From assembly GCA_902492555.1 (NCBI GenBank), contig CABUMH010000145.1, forward strand, positions 1 to 6,792: a stretch of 6,792 nucleotides of DNA, read 5' to 3'. Source of the DNA: Eisenbergiella sp900555195 (GTDB lineage Bacteria; Bacillota; Clostridia; Lachnospirales; Lachnospiraceae). Positions 1 through 5,957 of the stretch are shown here, in pieces. Every line of letters starts with the position of its first letter. Within the stretch, counting starts at the first letter, position 1. The notes beneath the pieces are model-generated. The model saw nothing but the letters and a program-made list of their open reading frames with translations, was not told the DNA's origin and did no database searches. The translations under genes were made by a program, and so were the position numbers.

Positions 1-436
1 AAATGCCCGCCACATCCTCCACCTCCAGCGCTTCCGTAAAGATGCGCTCCAGATAGGGAAGGGGGCCATAGGTGTTGGTATATGCCTGAAAATAGGCGAT
101 ATAACGGCTGCCTGTACGCTTGGAGGAAAGGAGGGCCTTGCCTGCTTCCAGTTGCTGTCGGATGGAGCCGGGAGCAACCGGAAGAGAAACCGAAGCAGAG
201 GGAGCGGGCAGAGCGCTTTCATCCGGAGGAAGAACATCCGGATGAAGAACGGCCGCCTTGGCGGCAAATTCTCCGCTGCCGCCCGCGCTGCAGAAGATGC
301 AGCCATCCTTTCCCAGGGTTCCATCCCTGTTCGGGCAGCTAAACCCTGCGTCCAGGGCGATTTTGTACAGCTTTTCCCCATACTGTGCAAGACACCAGTC
401 ATTTAAGGTATAATAGGGCTTTTCCCATTCCGGCAT
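1..436 (-). CDS. TIGR01212-type radical SAM protein, N-terminal part (runs off the left edge)
   Basis: The reverse strand from 436 is open to the window edge and gives 145 residues beginning MPEWEKPYYTLNDWC. Cys34, Cys46 and Cys49 lie in the pattern C-PNRDGT-x5-GC-IF-C. This matches the 4Fe-4S/SAM cysteine cluster of the YhcC/YtqA (TIGR01212) radical SAM family. The stretch RYIAYFQAYTNTYGPL (residues 111-126) is another family hallmark. The reaction of this family is not established to my knowledge; a role in RNA or cofactor modification would be a guess. The ATG at 434-436 is preceded at 7 bases by AGGTGA, which overlaps the malic enzyme stop codon, so the gene is the second one of a malic enzyme operon and probably translationally coupled to it. 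Residues about 59-90, between the cysteine cluster and the YFQAYT block, are rich in Pro, Ala and Ser and seem longer than the family norm. The C-terminal part lies outside the window. Confidence 0.88.
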   Translation of the reverse strand, partial: MPEWEKPYYTLNDWCLAQYGEKLYKIALDAGFSCPNRDGTLGKDGCIFCSAGGSGEFAAKAAVLHPDVLPPDESALPAPSASVSLPVAPGSIRQQLEAGKALLSSKRTGSRYIAYFQAYTNTYGPLPYLERIFTEALEVEDVAGI

Positions 437-443
437 GATGGCG

Positions 444-449
444 TCACCT
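444..449 (-). promoter_or_regulatory. Ribosome binding site overlapping the malic enzyme stop
   Basis: On the reverse strand AGGTGA spans the last codon and the TGA stop of the malic enzyme gene. It sits 7 bases before the ATG of the radical SAM gene. This fixes that start and suggests coupled translation. The call rests on position and sequence only. Confidence 0.55.
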
Positions 450-1598
450 GGGGATATGCGCCTTAACCGCTTCTGCCACCACTTCCGCCACCTTCGGGTC
501 GAAGGCTTCCGGCATGATATTGTCTTCGGACAGGGCATCATCCGGAACCAGAGAGGCGATGGCCAGCGCTGCAGCCAGCTTCATTTCTTCCGTGATCTGT
601 CTGGCGCGGCCTTCCAGTGCCCCCTTGAAGATGCCGGGGAAGGCGACCACATTGTTGACCTGATTCGGAAAATCGCTGCGCCCGGTGCCTACCACTTTTG
701 CACCAGCTGCCTTGGCCAGATCCGGCATGATTTCCGGAACAGGATTGGCCATGGCGAAGAGAATGGCATCCGGATTCATGGAAGCGACCATTTCCTGGGT
801 GACAATGCCGGGTGCAGAGACGCCGATGAAGATATCGGCCCCCTCCATGGCATCAGCAAGCAGGCCCTTACGGCCCTCCAGATTGGTGACCTGAACCATT
901 TTTTCCTGCATCCAGTTCAGATTCGGCGTTTCTTTGGAAAGGATGCCGCTCTTATCACACAGGGTGACATGGGGGAAACCATAAGAAAGCAGCAGCCTGG
1001 CGATGGCGATGCCCGCGCTTCCGGCGCCGTTAATGACTACACGGCAGTCCTCTTTTTTCTTTCCCACAACCTTCAGCGCATTGATGACGCCGGCGAGAAC
1101 TACGATGGCCGTTCCGTGCTGGTCGTCATGAAATACGGGAATATCCAGCATTTCTTTCAGTCTTTCTTCAATCTCAAAGCAGCGCGGCGCGCTGATGTCT
1201 TCCAGATTGATCCCTCCGAATCCGGGCACCATCCAGGCCACCGCCTTGATGATTTCCTCTGTATCCTGGGTATCCAGACAGATGGGAACCGCATTGACGC
1301 CGGCGAATTCCTTAAAGAGAGCGGCCTTGCCTTCCATCACGGGCATGGCGGCATAAGGGCCGATATTGCCCAGCCCCAGCACCGCAGAACCGTCCGATAC
1401 CACGGCGATGGTATTGGCCTTGATTGTATAGGTATAGGCGGCCTCCTTATCCTGGGCAATTACCTTACAGGGTTCAGCGACGCCCGGCGTATAGGCCAGA
1501 GAAAGGGCCTCCCTGGACTTGATGGATACTTTGGAGACGGTTTCGAGCTTTCCGTTCCATTCTTTATGCAGTTCAAGAGCTTTTTCATTGATCGTCAT
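444..1598 (-). CDS. Short-form malic enzyme (malate dehydrogenase, decarboxylating)
   Basis: This 384-residue cytosolic protein should convert L-malate to pyruvate and CO2 with reduction of NAD(P). The N-terminal malic domain carries the YTPGVAEPC motif (Tyr36, the predicted catalytic acid), Lys91 in MEGKAALF (predicted base), and metal ligands in NLEDI (Glu133, Asp134) and HDDQHGT (Asp159). The NAD-binding domain starts near residue 165, with GAGSAG at 191-196. An acidic residue at the end of the next strand (Asp215 in LCDK) leans toward NAD over NADP, but cofactor choice cannot be settled by eye. The length fits the compact bacterial form without a phosphotransacetylase tail (MaeB N-terminal half, YtsJ type). 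An AAGAGG site 8 bases before the ATG supports the start. A promoter is visible at 1670-1698, and the radical SAM gene follows 7 bases after the stop. The enzyme would link C4 acids to pyruvate, the same metabolite made by the Eda/KdgK pair nearby. Confidence 0.96.
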   Translation of the reverse strand: MTINEKALELHKEWNGKLETVSKVSIKSREALSLAYTPGVAEPCKVIAQDKEAAYTYTIKANTIAVVSDGSAVLGLGNIGPYAAMPVMEGKAALFKEFAGVNAVPICLDTQDTEEIIKAVAWMVPGFGGINLEDISAPRCFEIEERLKEMLDIPVFHDDQHGTAIVVLAGVINALKVVGKKKEDCRVVINGAGSAGIAIARLLLSYGFPHVTLCDKSGILSKETPNLNWMQEKMVQVTNLEGRKGLLADAMEGADIFIGVSAPGIVTQEMVASMNPDAILFAMANPVPEIMPDLAKAAGAKVVGTGRSDFPNQVNNVVAFPGIFKGALEGRARQITEEMKLAAALAIASLVPDDALSEDNIMPEAFDPKVAEVVAEAVKAHIPR

Positions 1599-1669
1599 AT
1601 GATGCGCCTCTTTTCGTAAAAATATTTAGAAGCCTTTATTCGGACAGACAGGGCTTCCTACCGTATTTA

Positions 1670-1698
1670 ATGATATAATATTTATTTTTAATTCGCAA
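1670..1698 (-). promoter_or_regulatory. Predicted sigma-A promoter for the malic enzyme operon
   Basis: Reading the reverse strand, TTGCGA (1698-1693) and TATCAT (1675-1670) are separated by exactly 17 bases of AT-rich sequence. The start codon lies about 70 bases downstream, leaving an untranslated leader of roughly 65 bases with no obvious riboswitch fold. The 99-bp palindrome at 1725-1823 lies just upstream of the -35 box. Confidence 0.55.
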
Positions 1699-1724
1699 TA
1701 GGGCATGTTGGAGAACGTATCGGT

Positions 1725-1823
1725 TCCGTTACTGCTCACGAGGTGGGGGAAATGCCCATTGGCTGCGTACCAAACCTTCCCTCAGCCAATGGGCATCTCC
1801 CCCACCCCGTGAGCAGTAACGGA
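1725..1823. repeat. 99-bp near-perfect palindrome (candidate MITE or intergenic repeat)
   Basis: Two 41-base arms (1725-1765 and 1783-1823) are reverse complements with only two differences: A1741 opposite C1807 and A1751 opposite C1797. They flank a 17-base centre. In plus-strand RNA these would be A-C mismatches, but in minus-strand RNA both become U-G wobbles, so a minus-strand transcript would pair along the full 41 bp. The arms are GC-rich in an otherwise AT-rich intergenic region and include a GGTGGGGGA block. There is no open reading frame of its own, no T-run after the stem, and no clear target-site duplication. It could be a miniature inverted-repeat element, a mobile palindromic repeat, or a structured RNA or insulator between the divergent promoters. 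Confidence 0.8.
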
Positions 1824-1859
1824 CTGACCAGAAAATTGGCGGGACCAAAGATTTTTAAA

Positions 1860-1888
1860 TTGAGTTTTTCTCCGGAGTAGGGTATGAT
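1860..1888 (+). promoter_or_regulatory. Predicted sigma-A promoter for the split EEP-family gene
   Basis: TTGAGT (1860-1865) and TATGAT (1883-1888) are 17 bases apart, a good sigma-A match. Transcription would begin near 1895, only about 12-20 bases before the start codon. The AGGAGGG at 1889-1895 would then lie at or before the transcript start, so AAAGGG at 1901-1906 is the more likely ribosome site. Confidence 0.5.
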
Positions 1889-1906
1889 AGGAGGGAAAAG
1901 AAAGGG

Positions 1907-2089
1907 ATGCATGGGATGAAGAAAGGGAAAAAGAAGGCGCTGTGGGCTGTCGGCGTCGTTTTGGGCTTGGTTTTGCTGGCGGTTGCAGGGTATGTGCTGT
2001 ATGTGGTTCTGTCCTGGCACAGGCTGCCGGATCACCTGGAACTGGAGGTAAAGTCGGCTGAAGAGACGTATGACGTGTTATCTGTCTAG
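1907..2089 (+). pseudogene. N-terminal membrane-anchor piece of an amber-split EEP-family protein
   Basis: These 60 codons encode a lysine-rich N-terminus (KKGKKK) and one hydrophobic span at about residues 11-33. This is a signal anchor with a cytoplasmic N-terminus, followed by SWHRLPDHLELEVKS and then an in-frame TAG at 2087-2089. Reading continues in the same frame without another stop into the catalytic domain at 2096. The two parts are therefore one gene with a premature stop: anchor, short linker, then the endonuclease/exonuclease/phosphatase domain. ATG at 1907 or 1916 could be the start. The latter gives MKKGKKK and sits 9 bases after AAAGGG, which I favour. On its own this piece would be a short membrane peptide without activity. 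A sequencing error at 2087 is also possible. Confidence 0.75.
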
Positions 2090-2095
2090 GAAGAA

Positions 2096-3019
2096 GTGGA
2101 ACCGGGACAGGAATATGGAATCCTGACCTATAATATTGGCTTTGGCGCCTATACGCCGTCGTTCAGTTTTTTCATGGACGGAGGGAAGTCCTCTGTGGCG
2201 GACAGCGAAGAAAGCGTGATTGAGACGGTGGAGGGTGCGGCAAAGCTGGCTGCAGGGTATGAGCCGGATTTTCTTCTGTTTGAGGAAGTGGATCTGGACG
2301 CTACCCGGAGTTATCATGTGGATCAATATGAATTGCTGGATGAAACCTTTGGCGGATACGAATCAACCTTTGCGGTGAACTATGATTCTCCGTTTCTGAT
2401 GGTTCCGCCCTGGGAGCCTCATGGCAAGAGCCTGGCGGGAATCGCATTTTATTCCAGATATCCGATCGAAGGGGCGGAAAGAAGGAGCCTGCCGGTCTCT
2501 GATTCGTTTGGAAAGTTCCTGGATCTGGATCGCTGTTACAGCGTGAACCGCATTCAGGTATCGAACGGAAAAGAACTGGTTATCATCGCCCTGCACATGT
2601 CCGCCTATGGGAACAGCGATGAGGTGAGAGAAGGGCAGATCGCCATGCTGGCGGAAGAGATGCGGACGGAGTATGAGAAAGGCAATTATGTCATCTGCGG
2701 AGGCGACTTTAATCACGATCTGAAGGCGATGGAAGAGGACGGGCAGGAACGGGCTTCCTGGGCGTATCCTTTTCCCAGGAAGAGCCTGCCGGAGGGATTT
2801 ACTTTCTGCATAGATCAGCTGGAGGAAGCGGAAAGAGAGGCGCTGCATAACAGCGCCAGAAATGCGGATATGCCATATGAGGAAGGCGTTACCTATACGG
2901 TCACGCTGGATGGATTCATTGTATCAGATAATATAGAAATGACCGCTTATGAGAATGTGGATACGGGATATCTCTATTCGGATCACGACCCGGTATGGAT
3001 GCGCTTTGTCCTGAAATAA
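2096..3019 (+). CDS. Endonuclease/exonuclease/phosphatase family catalytic domain, cut off from its anchor
   Basis: This 307-codon reading frame from GTG 2096 holds a complete EEP (DNase I-like) fold. TYNIGFG carries the Asn (residue 13), FEEVD the metal-binding Glu (63-64), and ALHMSAYG a conserved His (167). GGDFNHD (202-208) and SDHDPV (295-300) complete the active site. Relatives act on phosphodiesters or phosphomonoesters, such as nucleic acid, sphingomyelin or inositol phosphates; the substrate cannot be told here. It is in the same frame as the membrane anchor at 1907-2089 and is separated from it by one TAG codon. The intact protein would face outward, tethered to the membrane. Independent translation is doubtful: the AGGAAG before the GTG is only 2 bases away, and the next in-frame ATG (2174) would lose the catalytic Asn. 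All key residues survive, so the stop is recent, bypassed, or a sequence error. The gene ends with TAA and stands alone. Confidence 0.75.
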   Translation: MEPGQEYGILTYNIGFGAYTPSFSFFMDGGKSSVADSEESVIETVEGAAKLAAGYEPDFLLFEEVDLDATRSYHVDQYELLDETFGGYESTFAVNYDSPFLMVPPWEPHGKSLAGIAFYSRYPIEGAERRSLPVSDSFGKFLDLDRCYSVNRIQVSNGKELVIIALHMSAYGNSDEVREGQIAMLAEEMRTEYEKGNYVICGGDFNHDLKAMEEDGQERASWAYPFPRKSLPEGFTFCIDQLEEAEREALHNSARNADMPYEEGVTYTVTLDGFIVSDNIEMTAYENVDTGYLYSDHDPVWMRFVLK

Positions 3020-3058
3020 AGCGGATGGACAGCCGCCGGAATGGAGAGGCTGTGCCGG

Positions 3059-3081
3059 GTTCCTTCCTTTGGGAAGGGAAC
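3059..3081 (+). other. Weak hairpin after the EEP gene
   Basis: GTTCCTTCC and GGAAGGGAAC can pair over about 9 bp with one bulged G and a 4-base loop, 40 bases after the stop. There is no T-run behind it (ATAATATAG follows), so it is a poor intrinsic terminator. It may be a stability hairpin. The rest of 3020-3120 shows only a short CAGCC/GGCTG stem near 3030-3052 and no convincing promoter. Confidence 0.3.
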
Positions 3082-3120
3082 ATAATATAGAACTGGTTAT
3101 GCAGCGAGGCGCGCAAGCAT

Positions 3121-3173
3121 GCAAACATGTATACATGCAAACAAGTATGCATACAAACTTGTTTGCATACTTG
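3121..3173. promoter_or_regulatory. Iterated 16-bp array with nested palindromes upstream of eda (putative operator cluster)
   Basis: Three consecutive 16-base units resemble each other: GCAAACATGTATACAT (3121-3136), GCAAACAAGTATGCAT (3137-3152) and ACAAACTTGTTTGCAT (3153-3168). They are followed by a partial fourth, ACTTG. Within them lie a perfect palindrome CATGTATACATG (3126-3137), a perfect palindrome GTATGCATAC (3145-3154), and a perfect 12-bp inverted repeat (ATGCAAACAAGT at 3135-3146 against ACTTGTTTGCAT at 3157-3168). The TGTATACA core resembles operators of GntR-family (FadR-type) sugar-acid repressors. Its place 70-120 bases before the eda start fits control of KDG/KDPG catabolism. 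The regulator is not in the window, and no good -35/-10 pair is visible here. Confidence 0.55.
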
Positions 3174-3232
3174 GCTGGCTGACAACGAGGATAAAGAGGA
3201 GAGGCAGAAAGGCTGAAAAGGCACTTCGGAAT

Positions 3233-3238
3233 GGAGGA
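3233..3238 (+). promoter_or_regulatory. Ribosome binding site that decides the eda start
   Basis: GGAGGA at 3233-3238 sits 4-5 bases before the ATG at 3243, whereas the earlier in-frame ATG at 3231 overlaps this site and has no good one of its own. The resulting N-terminus MKDVLQRIYEIGIVPVI also fits the family better than MEEKMKD. Confidence 0.6.
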
Positions 3239-3242
3239 AAAA

Positions 3243-4190
3243 ATGAAGGATGTATTGCAGCGAATCTATGAAATAGGAATCGTCCCGGTCATCGCCATTG
3301 ATGACGCGAAGAAGGCAGTTCCTCTGGCAAAGGCGTTGGTCGCAGGAGGGCTTCCCGCAGCGGAGGTGACATTCCGCACGGCGGCGGCGGAGGAAGCCAT
3401 CCGCAATATCGTGGCTGAGGTGCCCGAAATGCTGGTGGGAGCGGGCACTGTGCTGACAAAGGAACAGGCAGATCGGGCCATTGATGCGGGTGTTTCGTTC
3501 ATTGTGAGCCCGGGCTTCAATCCGGAGATTACCAGGCACGTTCTGGATAAGGGGATGCTCATGATTCCCGGAACAGCGACGCCCGGAGAGATGGAACAGG
3601 CGATGGGCATGGGATTGTCCGTGGTGAAATTTTTCCCGGCGGAGCAAAACGGAGGCGTGGCCAAGCTGAAGGCGCTGGCAGGACCCTATACGGGACTGAG
3701 ATGGATGCCGACGGGCGGAGTGAATGAAAAGAACCTGGTTGAGTATCTGAAGTTCAATCGGATCATTGCCTGTGGCGGAACCTGGATGGTGAAAAAGGAT
3801 CTGATCGAGGGAGAGCGCTGGGATGAGATCGAACGGCTGACGAGGGAAGCTGTTAAGGCAATGCTGGGACTGCGCGTGGATCATATCGGAATCAATACGG
3901 AGAACGAGCAGGAAGCGAAGGCAGCTGCGGCCCTGTTCGCAGGAATGTTCGGATTGGCCGAGAAGGAAGGCAATTCCAGCATCTTTATGGGAGACAATGA
4001 TATCGAAATCATGAAGAAACCTTATCTGGGAAAGAACGGACATATCGCGATCGCAACCCACACGCTGCCGCGTGCGATGGCATATTTCAAGGCTCGCGGA
4101 TTTGCTTTCCGTGAGGAGACCGTTACGGATAAAGCGGCGTACTTCCAGGATGAGATTGCGGGATTTGCCCTGCATCTGGTACAGAGATAG
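3243..4190 (+). CDS. eda: KDPG/4-hydroxy-2-oxoglutarate aldolase with C-terminal VOC domain
   Basis: The first ~207 residues are a class I KDPG aldolase (TIM barrel). EVTFRT carries the predicted catalytic Glu41 and phosphate/carboxylate-binding Arg45, GAGT lies at 66-69, and VVKFFPAE holds the Schiff-base Lys129. MPTGGV (155-160) and CGGTWMV (177-183) bind phosphate. It should cleave 2-keto-3-deoxy-6-phosphogluconate to pyruvate and glyceraldehyde 3-phosphate. Residues ~210-315 are an added domain that reads as a VOC/glyoxalase-like fold, starting LRVDHIGIN and containing NGHIAIATHTL and a final FALHLVQR strand. His214 and the His of GHIAIA could be metal ligands. Classical Eda is only ~210 residues, so this is a fusion of about 315. 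The role of the VOC part is unknown: it could handle a reactive side product, epimerise, or be structural. An ATG at 3231 is possible but less likely. kdgK follows 97 bases downstream and supplies the substrate. Confidence 0.93.
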   Translation: MKDVLQRIYEIGIVPVIAIDDAKKAVPLAKALVAGGLPAAEVTFRTAAAEEAIRNIVAEVPEMLVGAGTVLTKEQADRAIDAGVSFIVSPGFNPEITRHVLDKGMLMIPGTATPGEMEQAMGMGLSVVKFFPAEQNGGVAKLKALAGPYTGLRWMPTGGVNEKNLVEYLKFNRIIACGGTWMVKKDLIEGERWDEIERLTREAVKAMLGLRVDHIGINTENEQEAKAAAALFAGMFGLAEKEGNSSIFMGDNDIEIMKKPYLGKNGHIAIATHTLPRAMAYFKARGFAFREETVTDKAAYFQDEIAGFALHLVQR

Positions 4191-4196
4191 AAAGGC

Positions 4197-4227
4197 GGCC
4201 GGCAGGAGCTGTTTTGTATGTCCGGCC
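4197..4227 (+). other. GC-rich hairpin between eda and kdgK
   Basis: GGCCGG (4197-4202) and CCGGCC (4222-4227) can pair across a 19-base loop, 6 bases after the eda stop, and lack a following T-run. GGCCGG recurs at 4261-4266 and could compete for the same partner near the kdgK ribosome site. It may be an mRNA processing or stability element; this is speculative. Confidence 0.3.
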
Positions 4228-4273
4228 AAAGTTAGAAAATCGAAAGGATTGACGGCAACAGGCCGGAAGGAAA

Positions 4274-4280
4274 GGGAGGA
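4274..4280 (+). promoter_or_regulatory. Ribosome binding site that decides the kdgK start
   Basis: GGGAGGA lies 7 bases before ATG 4288, and the family N-terminus (AKVITFGEVMLRL) begins right there. The reading frame is open upstream to an ATG at 4072 inside eda, but that extension has no homology-like features and no comparable site. Confidence 0.8.
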
Positions 4281-4287
4281 TATAAAG

Positions 4288-5316
4288 ATGGCAAAAGTAA
4301 TTACCTTTGGAGAAGTGATGCTGCGGCTGCAGCCTTATGATTATCTGCGTTTTGTGCAGGCGGATTCCTTTGAAGCGACGTTTGGAGGCGGTGAAGCGAA
4401 TGTGGCCGTATCCCTGGCGAATTTTGGAATGGATGCCCGTTTTGTGACGAAGCTTCCTTCCCATGCGATCGGACAGATGGCGGTAAACAGCCTGCGCAAA
4501 TACGGGGTGAACACGGAACACATCACCCGCGGTGGAGACAGGGTCGGCATCTATTTCCTGGAAAAGGGCGCATCCACCCGGGGCAGCGTCTGTATTTATG
4601 ACCGCGCGCATTCTGCTATCGCTGAAGCGAAGGAAGAAGATTTTAACTGGGACGCCATTTTTGAAGGGGCAGACTGGTTTCACTTTACGGGAATTACGCC
4701 TGCTCTGGGAGAAAATGTGGTGCGCATCTGCAGGCAGGCCTGTGAGGCGGCCAAGCGCCACGGCGTGAAGATCAGCTGCGATCTGAACTATCGCGGCAAA
4801 CTGTGGACGAGGCAGCAGGCCAGGGAAGCTATGACACAGCTGTGCCAGTATGTGGACGTATGCATTTCCAATGAAGAGGATGCAAAGGATGTGTTCGGAA
4901 TCGAAGCGGAGAACACGGATATCTATGCGGGCAAGCTGAACAAGGAAGGCTATAAGTCGGTGGCGAGGCAGTTGGCAGAACGGTTCGGCTTTGAAAAGGT
5001 GGCCATCACGCTCAGGGAAAGCAAATCCGCATCCGACAACGACTGGAGCGGCATGCTTTATGATGCAGCATCGGATGAGTATTGTTTCTCCAAGCTGTAC
5101 CATCTGCATATTATTGACCGCGTGGGAGGCGGAGACAGTTTCGGTGCCGGCCTGATCTATTCGCTCCTGAACCAAAAGAGCACGCAGGAAGCGATTGAGT
5201 TTGCGGTGGCGGCTTCTGCCATGAAGCATTCCATTGAAGGGGACTACAATATGGTGTCCGTGGCTGAAGTGGAGAAACTGGCCGGCGGAGACGGTTCAGG
5301 GCGCGTGCAGAGATAA
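4288..5316 (+). CDS. kdgK: 2-keto-3-deoxygluconate (KDG) kinase, PfkB/ribokinase family
   Basis: This 342-residue cytosolic kinase should use ATP to phosphorylate 2-keto-3-deoxygluconate to KDPG, the substrate of the upstream Eda. The N-terminal strand ITFGEVMLRLQP and the FGGGEANVAVSLANFG segment (about residues 32-47) are the first PfkB signature and sugar-binding region. SCDLNYRGKLW and CISNEEDAKDVFG lie mid-protein. DRVGGGDSFGAG contains the second signature with the catalytic base Asp283. The conserved HITRGGDRVGIYFLEKGAS stretch is typical of clostridial KDG kinases, but fructokinase-like activity on a related sugar cannot be excluded from motifs alone. The gene lies 97 bases after eda on the same strand with no clear promoter between, so co-transcription is likely, probably under the operator-like array upstream of eda. 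A strong hairpin follows 48 bases after the stop. Confidence 0.92.
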   Translation: MAKVITFGEVMLRLQPYDYLRFVQADSFEATFGGGEANVAVSLANFGMDARFVTKLPSHAIGQMAVNSLRKYGVNTEHITRGGDRVGIYFLEKGASTRGSVCIYDRAHSAIAEAKEEDFNWDAIFEGADWFHFTGITPALGENVVRICRQACEAAKRHGVKISCDLNYRGKLWTRQQAREAMTQLCQYVDVCISNEEDAKDVFGIEAENTDIYAGKLNKEGYKSVARQLAERFGFEKVAITLRESKSASDNDWSGMLYDAASDEYCFSKLYHLHIIDRVGGGDSFGAGLIYSLLNQKSTQEAIEFAVAASAMKHSIEGDYNMVSVAEVEKLAGGDGSGRVQR

Positions 5317-5364
5317 TTGCCGGATGCAGTTGTAGTTCTGCTGAAGGATGAACTGTAACGATAT

Positions 5365-5400
5365 AACAGCGCTGCAGGCAGGAAGGCTTGCAGCGCTGTT
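5365..5400. terminator. Strong hairpin between convergent kdgK and flavodoxin genes
   Basis: AACAGCGCTGCAGGC (5365-5379) pairs with GCTTGCAGCGCTGTT (5386-5400) over 15 bp with one G-U, around a 6-base loop. The plus strand continues GTGTGGG, a weak U-tract. The minus strand continues ATATCGTTAC, also modest. Its place between two converging genes suggests a bidirectional terminator. A second 10-bp stem with two wobbles (5329-5338 with 5350-5359) lies just before it. Confidence 0.65.
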
Positions 5401-5414
5401 GTGTGGGAAAACGT

Positions 5415-5957
5415 CTATTCGGCCTGGCAGCGGATCGCTTTGACCGCCTCGTTTAGGCTTTCAAAATCCACGAAATTTACCGTTTGGTTATAGGTCTCGA
5501 TCATCGCCTTTGTTTCAGCGTCCTGCTTGTCGGAAGGCGTTTTTTTGGATACATGGTAAAGCAGGCTCATCATGGCCTTGTGCGTGGGACGCAGCCTGTG
5601 GTAATCAATGCCGCCTCTGACGTGGAAGAGAAGGGCGCTCTCAAAGATATGGGAGGGAAGCTGGCCGCGCAGAGCGGAACGGATATTGGAACGGTTCACA
5701 GGATCGTTCGGATCCGCAAGGCCTACGGTAAGGATTAGAAATCTGTGGCAGCGTTCCTCCGGGTAGCCGCGGAAGGTTTTGGCAAGCCCAAGAACCCCGC
5801 CTGCATAGAGGGCTCCGACATAAATGATCAGGTCATAGGATCTGTTCCGATCCAGGTTTGCATATTCGTTACAGGAAATTCCCGTCCGCTCGGAAAGCGC
5901 TTCTGCATACTGTTTGGCTGTTCCATAGCAGCTTCCGTACAAAATGATTGCATTCAT
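5415..5957 (-). CDS. Flavodoxin domain protein (HemG/Flavodoxin_5-like)
   Basis: This 180-residue protein has an N-terminal strand and phosphate-binding loop, IILYGSCYGTAKQYAEAL (residues 4-21), expected to hold the FMN phosphate. YVGALYAGG (about 46-54) and LTVGLADPNDP are the later flavin-contacting loops. The C-terminal half, with FHVRGGIDYHRL and a helix-rich tail, resembles the Flavodoxin_5 family that includes HemG protoporphyrinogen oxidase. HemG activity itself is not implied, because no haem genes are nearby. It most likely acts as a small cytosolic electron carrier or reductase. Its ATG overlaps the MarR stop as ATGA, and GGAGG stands 7 bases before it, so the two are translated together. 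The MarR-type regulator would control it, perhaps in response to redox stress or a small aromatic compound. The stop is TAG. Confidence 0.85.
   Translation of the reverse strand: MNAIILYGSCYGTAKQYAEALSERTGISCNEYANLDRNRSYDLIIYVGALYAGGVLGLAKTFRGYPEERCHRFLILTVGLADPNDPVNRSNIRSALRGQLPSHIFESALLFHVRGGIDYHRLRPTHKAMMSLLYHVSKKTPSDKQDAETKAMIETYNQTVNFVDFESLNEAVKAIRCQAE

Noticed and set aside
435..1619. Long plus-strand open frame of 394 codons opposite the malic enzyme
   Set aside because: It is antisense to a gene with complete family motifs. Its translation is rich in His, Arg and Gly without recognisable domains, and it has no good ribosome site.
1725..1823. Simple intrinsic terminator
   Set aside because: The arms are 41 bp, far longer than needed, neither strand has a T-run after the stem, and no gene ends next to it: both neighbours start here.
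2087..2089. TAG as a pyrrolysine or recoded codon
   Set aside because: Two other genes here (eda and the flavodoxin) end with TAG. The family is not known for pyrrolysine, and no downstream insertion element is evident. Nonsense mutation or error is simpler.
3121..3173. CRISPR-like repeat array
   Set aside because: The units are directly adjacent, imperfect and 16 bases long with no spacers. Palindromic operator iterations fit better.
2916..4229. Minus-strand open frame of 437 codons opposite eda and the upstream region
   Set aside because: It is a shadow of eda and the repeat array. The Cys/His-rich run comes from the 16-bp iterations, not from a protein domain.
4249..4286. Promoter for kdgK from TTGACG and TATAAA
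   Set aside because: The spacing is 26 bases and the TATAAA lies between the ribosome site and the start codon, so it cannot serve as a -10 for this gene.
4072..4287. Upstream extension of kdgK from an ATG inside eda
   Set aside because: The extension has no family similarity, and GGGAGGA sits 7 bases before ATG 4288, where the conserved N-terminus begins.
4123..5229. Minus-strand open frame of 368 codons opposite kdgK
   Set aside because: It is a shadow of a well-supported kinase gene, with no motifs or start signals.
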